From contig VBCQ01000154.1 of NCBI GenBank assembly GCA_005882155.1, positions 1 to 5,749 of the forward strand: a stretch of DNA of 5,749 nucleotides. The letters are read 5' to 3'. This document shows positions 1 to 4,862 of this stretch, piece after piece; within the stretch, counting starts at the first letter, position 1; every line of letters begins with the position of its first letter. The notes under the pieces were generated by a model. The model saw only the letters and a list, made by a program, of their open reading frames with translations, was not told the origin of the DNA and ran no database searches. This DNA comes from Betaproteobacteria bacterium. Its GTDB lineage: Bacteria > Pseudomonadota > Gammaproteobacteria > Burkholderiales > Burkholderiaceae_C. Made by a program: the position numbers and the translations under genes.

Positions 1-14
1 GAGTTGCGCAAGAG

Positions 15-38
15 CTTCGACAGGCTCAGCCCGAACGG
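15..38. repeat. REP-like imperfect palindrome downstream of gspB
   Basis: An imperfect palindrome lies 15 nt beyond the gspB stop codon. Its outer arms are TTCG (16-19) and CGAA (32-35). Its inner arms are GGC (23-25) and GCC (29-31) around a TCA loop, with an unpaired ACA on the left side. From memory, the core (CTTCGACAGGCTCAGCCC, then GAACGG) resembles a short palindrome dispersed through intergenic regions of many beta- and other proteobacteria. I cannot count genomic copies here. Its position suggests a 3'-end element that may stabilise or end the exeA-gspB transcript. There is no T-tract, so I do not call it an intrinsic terminator. Nothing else is recognisable in 1-53. Confidence 0.6.
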
Positions 39-53
39 AGACGGAGTGAGCCG

Positions 54-701
54 CTAAAAATCAATCCCGTACCGATACCCGCGGTACTTCAGCACCGCCG
101 CTTTCAGCTTGATCTGCTCCAGCCACAGCTCCGGCCCGAGCTTGTCGCCTTCGTGGAAGATCTGGCCGTTGATGATCAGAAAGCGGCTGCTCGGCACATC
201 GGAATAGATCGACCCGCCGATCGTCAGCTTCGGCAAATCGCGGCGGATGGCGTCGGGCAATTCGCCTTGCGAATAGATGCGGCTCGGCGGTTCGGATGCG
301 GCGACGCTCACGCGTGGCGCGACGGTGGCCACTTTCGCTGGCGGCGGCGGTGACGCACGCACGACCGGCACCGGCGGCATCGGCGCAGGAAGCGGCAACG
401 GCGTTGCCACCACAGGTGCCGGCGCGACAGGCGCGACCGGCGTCGGCGCTGCGGCCAAAGCAGGCACTGGCGCACGCTGCAGCACCTCGCGCGGCGCTTC
501 GTCGCGGCCCATCATCTGCCAACCGACGACTGCCACGACGAGCACCGCGACGCTCGCCACGATCCACATCCATGGCGCGATCGCTCCCACCGGCACGTCG
601 TCTTCAGACGTTGGCGGCACCGGTTGCGCATGGATGCCGGGGACCGCTCCGCGCTCGCGTTCCGAGTCGGCTCTGCGCAGCGCGTCGAGGATGTAGGACA
701 T
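54..701 (-). CDS. gspB: GspB/ExeB-type general secretion pathway protein B
   Basis: This 215-residue protein is an accessory factor of type II secretion. In characterised systems (ExeAB of Aeromonas) GspB/ExeB pairs with the ATPase GspA/ExeA in the inner membrane and helps the secretin assemble past the peptidoglycan. The N-terminus (MSYILDALRRADSERERG) matches the family's conserved cytoplasmic start. It is followed by a hydrophobic segment at about 43-63, a long Pro/Ala/Val-rich linker at about 76-140 that could span periplasm, and a C-terminal globular domain at about 143-213. That domain contains LPKLTIGGSIYSDVPSSRF, the IINGQIFHEGD segment and a closing KYRGYRYGIDF, typical of the T2SS GspB domain. 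The start is fixed by the conserved N-terminus and by a GGAGA ribosome-binding site upstream. The stop is TAG. The gene begins 4 nt after the exeA stop, so the two are almost certainly co-transcribed. The core secretion genes are not in the window. Confidence 0.92.
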   Translation of the reverse strand: MSYILDALRRADSERERGAVPGIHAQPVPPTSEDDVPVGAIAPWMWIVASVAVLVVAVVGWQMMGRDEAPREVLQRAPVPALAAAPTPVAPVAPAPVVATPLPLPAPMPPVPVVRASPPPPAKVATVAPRVSVAASEPPSRIYSQGELPDAIRRDLPKLTIGGSIYSDVPSSRFLIINGQIFHEGDKLGPELWLEQIKLKAAVLKYRGYRYGIDF

Positions 702-705
702 CGGC

Positions 706-2406
706 TTATCTCTCCGTCTGCAAGCGCGGTTCGTCGATGCCGGTGGCGCGGTTGAGCTGCATGAAGGTGGTGGGGCCGGCGATGCCGTCGGGCTTCAGAC
801 CCTGCGCCAGCTGGAACGCATAGACCTCGGACTTCAGCGCCGCATCGAGTGTCTGATGCTCGGCCGGCGCGCTCTGGCCGTGCAAGGTCGCCAACTGGGC
901 GGCGAGCCGGTCGACCACTGGGCCGGTGCTGCCGTCGCCGATGACGCCGACGTAGTCCGCCGGCGTGCGCCAGTAGGTCGCGAAGTCGCCGCGCCACACG
1001 GCGGCGAGCGATTGCAACGAGACGGTGCGCGACTCCCCGCCCATGCGCAGCGTCGCGCCTTGATTCGTGAGGCCGGTCAGCAGCGCATAGACCGGCCGGT
1101 TGCTGTCGTCGCGCAAGGTCACGATGCCGGGCCGGGCCAGCTGGCGGATCAGCGCGAGTCCGCTTGCGCTGCTCTTGAAACACTGCACTTGCTGGCGCAA
1201 CGCGGCTGCGCACGGGTCGCCGTCGCCGAGCTGCAGATTCCACGCCGGCGCGAGCTCGCGCCATGCGTCGCGCTCGCTGCGCAAGAGCGACTTGAAGCGA
1301 GTCGGAAGATCGGACGCGGCCAGAACTTCAGGCGGCGGCGCCGATGCCGGCCTTGCGGCCATCACCCGCGCTGCCGGCCGCGACGCCGACGCGAGCACCG
1401 CCGACGCCGCCTTGGGCCCGTGCATTGCATGTGACGCTTGCGTCAGCACCGCATCGCGTTGCGCGCCGCTGTCCATCGCCAAGGTCACGACGCCGAACAG
1501 CGTGGTACCGGCCGCCAGCCCAAGCCCCGACCATACGAGCGCCGGACGCGTCGCGCCGCTGGCGCGAACCGACAGCGCCGACTCGGCCGAATCGAACACC
1601 TCGCTCGCCGCCTTGTCGACGATCTTGCTGTCGACACTCGCCTTGCCGCTGGCGTAAGCGCCGAGCAGCGCGCGGTCGCACAGCAGGTTGATTCGCCGCG
1701 GCACGCCGCGCGACAGGCGATGGATGCGCCGCATCGCCTTGCGGTCGAACGGGTTCGCCGTCTTGAGGCCGGCGACCGACAGCCGATGGCGGACGTACTG
1801 CGAGGTCTCGACCTCTGACAGCGCCTCGAGGTGAAAGCGCGCGATCACGCGTTGCGCCAGCTGCTCGAGCTCGGGGCGCGCCAGCATCGCACGCAGCTCG
1901 GGCTGGCCGATCAAGATGATCTGCAGCAGCTTGCGCTCGCTGGTCTCGAGGTTGGTCAAGAGGCGCAGTTGCTCGAGCACGTCGGCCGACAGGTTCTGCG
2001 CCTCGTCGATGATCAGCACGTTGTTCTGCCCGACCGCGTGGGTCTTCAGCAGAAACTCGTTGAGCGGGTCGATGTAGTCCTTGATCGTCGCCACGCCCGG
2101 GCCCTGATGCTCGTACGGAATGCCGAACTCGTCGCACACCGACTTCAGCAGCTCGTTGACCGTGAGCTTGGGGTTGAAGATGTAGGCGACGTTGCAGCGC
2201 TTCGGGATCTGCTCGAGAAAGCAGCGGCACACGGTGGTCTTGCCGGCGCCGATCTCGCCGCTCAGCAGCACGAAGCCGCCGCCGCCGCGCAGCCCGTACA
2301 GCAGATGGCCGAGCGCCTCGCGGTGGCGCTCGCTCATGAACAGATAGCGCGGGTCGGGCGCGATCGAAAAGGGCTCCTGGCTCAGACCGAAAAACTTCGC
2401 GTACAT
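706..2406 (-). CDS. exeA: ExeA/GspA-like AAA ATPase with peptidoglycan-binding domain
   Basis: This 566-residue membrane ATPase is thought to use ATP and peptidoglycan binding to help insert the type II secretin. The N-terminus MYAKFFGLSQEPFSIAPDPR and the following YLFMSERHREAL segment are diagnostic of the ExeA family. Walker A is GEIGAGKTT (50-58) and Walker B is VLIIDEAQ (130-137, D134/E135). A sensor-1-like segment IILIGQPEL lies at about 163-171, and SRGVPRRINLLCDRALL follows at 232-248. A transmembrane helix spans about 289-310, followed by an Ala/Pro-rich linker to about 365. A periplasmic domain at about 370-482 (DGDPCAAA, PVYALLTGL, VWRGDFATYWRTP) resembles the C39-peptidase-like region seen in ExeA relatives; this assignment is weaker. 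The end, about 495-553, is a peptidoglycan_binding_1 domain (VYAFQLAQGLKPDGIAGPTT). The ATG is set by the conserved N-terminus; no strong Shine-Dalgarno is visible before it. It is the first gene of the exeA-gspB operon. Confidence 0.93.
   Translation of the reverse strand: MYAKFFGLSQEPFSIAPDPRYLFMSERHREALGHLLYGLRGGGGFVLLSGEIGAGKTTVCRCFLEQIPKRCNVAYIFNPKLTVNELLKSVCDEFGIPYEHQGPGVATIKDYIDPLNEFLLKTHAVGQNNVLIIDEAQNLSADVLEQLRLLTNLETSERKLLQIILIGQPELRAMLARPELEQLAQRVIARFHLEALSEVETSQYVRHRLSVAGLKTANPFDRKAMRRIHRLSRGVPRRINLLCDRALLGAYASGKASVDSKIVDKAASEVFDSAESALSVRASGATRPALVWSGLGLAAGTTLFGVVTLAMDSGAQRDAVLTQASHAMHGPKAASAVLASASRPAARVMAARPASAPPPEVLAASDLPTRFKSLLRSERDAWRELAPAWNLQLGDGDPCAAALRQQVQCFKSSASGLALIRQLARPGIVTLRDDSNRPVYALLTGLTNQGATLRMGGESRTVSLQSLAAVWRGDFATYWRTPADYVGVIGDGSTGPVVDRLAAQLATLHGQSAPAEHQTLDAALKSEVYAFQLAQGLKPDGIAGPTTFMQLNRATGIDEPRLQTER
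711..715 (-). promoter_or_regulatory. gspB ribosome-binding site inside the exeA 3' end
   Basis: On the minus strand the sequence reads GGAGAGATAAGCCGATG. A GGAGA Shine-Dalgarno core lies in the last codons of exeA, overlaps the approach to its TAA stop, and is about 9 nt from the gspB ATG. This supports the chosen gspB start and suggests that gspB translation is linked to termination on exeA. Confidence 0.65.
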
Positions 2407-2490
2407 GGCGGCAGAACGGGGTAGGGCGGACGGGACTCGCGGATAGACCCAGCGAGTCTATCGCTGTGCGAAAGCTGGCAAAGTGCAGCC
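2407..2490. promoter_or_regulatory. Divergent intergenic region with overlapping inverted repeats
   Basis: This 84-bp gap between divergent starts must hold the exeA promoter and probably the promoter of the CAP-protein gene. Three inverted repeats overlap in it: GACTCGC 2434-2440 with GCGAGTC 2452-2458; GATAGAC 2442-2448 with GTCTATC 2456-2462; and AGCGA 2451-2455 with TCGCT 2461-2465. They share arms, so only one can form as a hairpin at a time. They could equally be overlapping operator half-sites. I see no convincing sigma-70 -35/-10 pair on either strand. Confidence 0.5.
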
Positions 2491-3024
2491 ATGGTCGTTC
2501 GTTGGTACACGTTTGCCCTGAGTTGCGCACTGCTCGCATCGGCTGCGGCGGTCGCACCGGCGCCGCGGCCGAATCTTGCCGAGGTATCACGGCTGCTGAT
2601 TGCGAAGACCAACGAGTTTCGCGCCGTCGAAGGCGCGGGCCGCACCGAGCCCGATGCCAAGCTTGCCGAAGCCGCGCAGCGTTTCGCGAGCTACATGGCA
2701 CGCACCGACCGCTACGGCCACGATGCCGACGGCCGACAGCCGGTGGACCGCGCGCAAGAGCAGGGCTACGACTACTGCCTGGTCGCAGAGAACATCGCGT
2801 TCGCGATGGACTCACGCGGCTTTACGACTCAAGGCCTCGCCGAGCACGTGCTGCGCGGATGGAAGGACTCGCCCGGGCATCGCCGCAACATGCTCGACGC
2901 GCGGGCGACCGACATCGGCATCGCGCTCGCGCACAGCACGGCGAGCGACCGCTACTACGCGGTGCAGATGTTCGGTCGGCCACGCGTCAAGCGCAGCGCA
3001 ACGGCGCATCGCGTGTCGTGTTGA
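2491..3024 (+). CDS. Secreted CAP (SCP/PR-1) domain protein
   Basis: This 177-residue exported protein has one CAP domain. The N-terminus (MVVRWYTFALSCALLASAAA) is a good Sec signal peptide with likely cleavage around residues 18-20, so the mature protein should be periplasmic or secreted. The CAP domain covers about 31-163. The first helix holds LLIAKTNEFR. H77 (YGHDADG), E100 (AENIA) and H130 (WKDSPGHRRNML) fit the conserved CAP cavity residues, and a final strand reads YYAVQMFGRP. The bacterial YkwD-like branch is widespread, but its biochemical activity is mostly undefined, so no substrate can be given. It is transcribed away from exeA, and its stop lies 19 nt before the DUF1028 start, so the two may share a transcript. 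No strong Shine-Dalgarno precedes the ATG; the start is chosen because it gives a complete signal peptide. Confidence 0.88.
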   Translation: MVVRWYTFALSCALLASAAAVAPAPRPNLAEVSRLLIAKTNEFRAVEGAGRTEPDAKLAEAAQRFASYMARTDRYGHDADGRQPVDRAQEQGYDYCLVAENIAFAMDSRGFTTQGLAEHVLRGWKDSPGHRRNMLDARATDIGIALAHSTASDRYYAVQMFGRPRVKRSATAHRVSC

Positions 3025-3043
3025 AGAAAGGCTGACGCGTGCC

Positions 3044-3763
3044 ATGACCTGGTCGATCCTCGCTCGCGACAGCGACGGCCGCGTCGGCGCCGCGGTCGCA
3101 AGCCGCTTCCTCGCGGTCGGCGCGCTGTGCCTGCACACGGCGCGCGCTGCGGGGGCCTTGTCGACGCAGGCGCTCGTCAATCCGCTCTACGGGCCACGCG
3201 GCATCGCGCTGCTGCACGAAGGCCGGTCGCCGGCCGACATCGTCGCGACCTTGATCGCCGCCGATGCGGGACGCGAGCAGCGCCAGCTTCATCTGCTCGC
3301 GCTCGCCGGCGCGGGCGCGGCGCACACCGGACGCGAGTGCGTCGAGTGGTGCGGCCACCAAGTGCATGACGGCTTCAGCGTCGCCGGCAACATGCTCGCC
3401 GGGCCGCAGGTTCTCGATGCAACGGTGCAGGCTTTCGTCGCAAGCGTTGGGCAGCCGCTCGCCGAGCGACTGATCGCCGCGCTGGCCGCTGGCGACGCGG
3501 TCGGTGGCGACAAGCGCGGCAAGCAGGCGGCGGCCTTGCGCATACAAGGCGATGAGGATTACCCGCTACTCGACCTGCGCGTTGACGACCATGCCGAGCC
3601 GATTGCCGAATTGCGCCGCCTGTACGACGTGAGCCTCGAACGCTTCCAGCCTTTTGTTGCGTGTCTTGCCAAGCGCAATGATCCGACCGGCATCACCGAC
3701 CGCGCCGAGATCGAGTCGCGCATCGAGCAGTTCACTGCCGCACGACGCGAGGGCCGATCATGA
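3044..3763 (+). CDS. DUF1028 family protein (Ntn-hydrolase-like fold)
   Basis: This 239-residue protein belongs to DUF1028, a widespread bacterial and archaeal family of unknown function placed by structure among Ntn-hydrolase folds. Hallmarks are MTWSILARD at the start, GRVGAAVASRFLAVGAL (12-28), the TQALVNPLYGPRGIALL segment (41-57), AAHTGRECVEWCGH (92-105), GNMLAGPQVLD (115-125), GGDKRGKQAAALRI (154-167) and LDLRVDDHAEPIAELRRL (176-193). There is no signal peptide. If Met1 is removed, Thr2 becomes N-terminal, as an Ntn nucleophile would require; that is inference. An upstream extension of the frame runs through the CAP gene and looks non-coding, so ATG 3044 is chosen, although its Shine-Dalgarno is poor (AAAGG about 12 nt upstream). 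The TGA overlaps the ATG of a 27-codon ORF leading into the peptide-transporter ATPase genes. The context suggests a role in peptide or amide processing, unproven. Confidence 0.9.
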   Translation: MTWSILARDSDGRVGAAVASRFLAVGALCLHTARAAGALSTQALVNPLYGPRGIALLHEGRSPADIVATLIAADAGREQRQLHLLALAGAGAAHTGRECVEWCGHQVHDGFSVAGNMLAGPQVLDATVQAFVASVGQPLAERLIAALAAGDAVGGDKRGKQAAALRIQGDEDYPLLDLRVDDHAEPIAELRRLYDVSLERFQPFVACLAKRNDPTGITDRAEIESRIEQFTAARREGRS

Positions 3764-3843
3764 GCGCCGCGCAGGGCCGCCCCAAGCAAGCTCACCCCCT
3801 CGGGGGGCGGGCGCGGTACCCCGCGACCTGGGGGCAGACATGA
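3760..3843 (+). CDS. 27-codon linker ORF coupling DUF1028 to dppD
   Basis: A 27-residue ORF starts at an ATG overlapping the DUF1028 stop (ATGA, 3760-3763) and ends at a TGA overlapping the dppD start (ATGA, 3840-3843). It begins MSAAQGRPKQ and ends ATWGQT, is rich in Gly, Arg, Pro and Ala, and resembles no family I know. Almost all of it is made of the repeat element. The likely role is translational re-initiation: ribosomes leaving DUF1028 could read through it and reach dppD. It may be a side effect of the inserted sequence rather than a functional peptide. Confidence 0.35.
   Translation: MSAAQGRPKQAHPLGGRARYPATWGQT
3830..3834 (+). promoter_or_regulatory. Likely dppD ribosome-binding site supplied by the repeat element
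   Basis: GGGGG lies 5 nt before the dppD ATG (GGGGGCAGACATG) and is the only purine-rich Shine-Dalgarno-like stretch near it. It belongs to the inserted-looking element, so the element may supply the current ribosome-binding site for dppD. Confidence 0.4.
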
Positions 3844-4862
3844 GCGCCTTGCTCGAGGTGCGCGACCTGCGCACGCACTTCGCCACCGACGACGGCGAGT
3901 TCCCCGCGGTCGACGGCGTCGGCTTTTCCGTCGACGCCGGCAAGACGCTGGCGATCGTCGGCGAGTCGGGCTGCGGCAAGAGCGTGACGGCGATGTCGAT
4001 CATGGGGCTCGTGCCGCAGCCGCCGGGGCGCATTGCCGGCGGGTCGGTGCGCTTCGAAGGGCGCGAGCTGATGGGGCTGCCCGCCACACAAATGCAGGAC
4101 TTGCGCGGCAACGCCATGGCGATGATTTTTCAGGAGCCGATGTCGTCGCTGAACCCGGCGTTCACGATCGGCGAGCAGATCGTCGAAGGCCTGCGCCGGC
4201 ACAAGCGAATCGATGCAGCGCAGGCGCGCGAGCGTGCGATCGCGATGCTGCGGCGGGTGCGCATCCCGGCACCCGCGATGCTGCGGCGGGTGCGCATCCC
4301 GGCACCCGAGCAGCGCTTCGACGAGCATCCGCATCGCTTGTCGGGCGGCATGCGCCAGCGCGCGATGATCGCGATGGCGCTCGCCTGCGAGCCGCGGCTC
4401 TTGATCGCCGACGAGCCGACGACGGCGCTCGACGTGACGATCCAGGCGCAGATCCTCGACCTGATGCGCGAGCTGCAGCAGGAGACCGGCACCGCGATCA
4501 TCCTGATCACCCACGACCTCGGCGTGGTCGCGGAGGTCGCCGACGACGTCGTCGTGATGTATGCCGGCCGCGTCGTCGAGCAGGCCCAGGTGCGAACGCT
4601 GTTTGCCGAGCCGCAGCATCCGTACACGGTCGGCCTGCTCGGCTCGATCCCGCGATTGAATGGTGACGCTGCGCGACTCACCGCGATCCAGGGTCAGGTG
4701 CCGCATCCGCAGCGGCTGCCGATGGGCTGCGGCTTCGCGGATCGCTGCCCGTTCGTCGAAGCGGCGTGCCGTGCGGCGCCGCCGCCGTTGAAGATGGTCA
4801 ACGCGGCACATGCGTCGGCATGCCGGCGCGCGCCGCTCGAACCGTCGGTGCTGATCAGATGA
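3840..4862 (+). CDS. dppD: Peptide ABC importer ATP-binding protein, DppD/OppD type
   Basis: This 340-residue ATPase is one of two that energise a Dpp/Opp-family importer for di- or oligopeptides or similar solutes. Walker A is GESGCGKS (41-48), the Q-loop glutamine is Q98 (MIFQEP), the signature is LSGGM (167-171), Walker B is LLIADEPT (187-194), the D-loop is ALDV (196-199) and the switch histidine is H225. All catalytic motifs are intact. The C-terminal oligopeptide-transporter extension starts near HPYTVGLL (260-267). It contains cysteines C297, C303, C310 and C328, in the region where some DppD proteins are reported to bind an iron-sulfur cluster. A perfect 11-residue tandem duplication (135-145 and 146-156) sits just before the signature motif. 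The start at 3840 is preferred because the family N-terminus (SALLEVRDLRTHF) begins there; the frame upstream overlaps DUF1028. Its stop overlaps the dppF ATG. The substrate cannot be read from the sequence. Confidence 0.93.
   Translation: MSALLEVRDLRTHFATDDGEFPAVDGVGFSVDAGKTLAIVGESGCGKSVTAMSIMGLVPQPPGRIAGGSVRFEGRELMGLPATQMQDLRGNAMAMIFQEPMSSLNPAFTIGEQIVEGLRRHKRIDAAQARERAIAMLRRVRIPAPAMLRRVRIPAPEQRFDEHPHRLSGGMRQRAMIAMALACEPRLLIADEPTTALDVTIQAQILDLMRELQQETGTAIILITHDLGVVAEVADDVVVMYAGRVVEQAQVRTLFAEPQHPYTVGLLGSIPRLNGDAARLTAIQGQVPHPQRLPMGCGFADRCPFVEAACRAAPPPLKMVNAAHASACRRAPLEPSVLIR
4242..4307 (+). repeat. Perfect 33-bp in-frame tandem duplication in dppD
   Basis: Two adjacent 33-bp copies (4242-4274 and 4275-4307) are identical at every base. 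Each encodes AMLRRVRIPAP. The unit is 11 codons, so the frame is kept. Each copy contains an inverted repeat with an 8-nt loop: GCGGGTGC 4253-4260 with GCACCCGC 4269-4276 in the first copy, and a 7-bp version in the second. Such a hairpin could favour replication slippage. Relatives normally have a single copy of this segment, followed directly by a stretch like EQRFDEHPHRLSGG. Confidence 0.95.

Larger units (their letters stand above)
3759..3848 (+). repeat. Short stem-loop element flanked by 10-bp direct repeats
   Basis: The sequence CATGAGCGCC occurs at 3759-3768 and again, identically, at 3839-3848. The 70 bp between them (3769-3838) is G/C-rich and holds two adjacent hairpins: CCGCCCC 3777-3783 with GGGGCGG 3804-3810, and CGCGG 3812-3816 with CCGCG 3821-3825. 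A tighter CCCCC/GGGGG palindrome lies inside the first. From memory, motifs such as CCCCCTCGGGGGGC ending in TGGGGGCA are dispersed in Burkholderiales intergenic regions. The layout suggests a REP-type element with a target-site-like duplication. Removing 80 bp would restore a direct ATGA overlap between DUF1028 and dppD. Insertion is inferred; the repeats and hairpins are seen directly. Confidence 0.55.

Noticed and set aside
340..480. Low-complexity GC-rich stretch that might be a minisatellite
   Set aside because: It encodes the Pro/Ala/Val linker of GspB with irregular codons. There is no exact repeat unit, and such linkers are normal for the family.
2491..2560. Possible lipoprotein signal (LSC at residues 10-12) in the CAP protein
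   Set aside because: The -3 position is Ala, the cysteine lies in the middle of the hydrophobic core, and better signal peptidase I sites follow at residues 18-20.
1328..2815. Long minus-strand open frame of 495 codons overlapping exeA and the CAP gene
   Set aside because: It is an out-of-frame shadow of exeA in high-G+C DNA. The product is Arg/Ala/Pro-rich with no recognisable domain, while the exeA frame has intact Walker motifs.
2600..3043. N-terminal extension of the DUF1028 frame upstream through the CAP gene
   Set aside because: The 148 extra residues are Arg/Thr/Ser/Ala-rich and overlap the real CAP frame. The family's conserved start (MTWSILARD) coincides with ATG 3044.
3025..3043. 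Possible terminator between the CAP gene and DUF1028
   Set aside because: The 19-nt gap has no hairpin and no T-tract.
3654..3839. N-terminal extension of dppD upstream of ATG 3840
   Set aside because: It overlaps the end of DUF1028 and the repeat element and has no similarity to ABC proteins. The family N-terminus begins at 3840.
3792..4811. Long minus-strand open frame of 339 codons opposite dppD
   Set aside because: Antisense shadow of a clearly conserved ABC ATPase gene; rich in Arg, His and Asp, with no domain signature.
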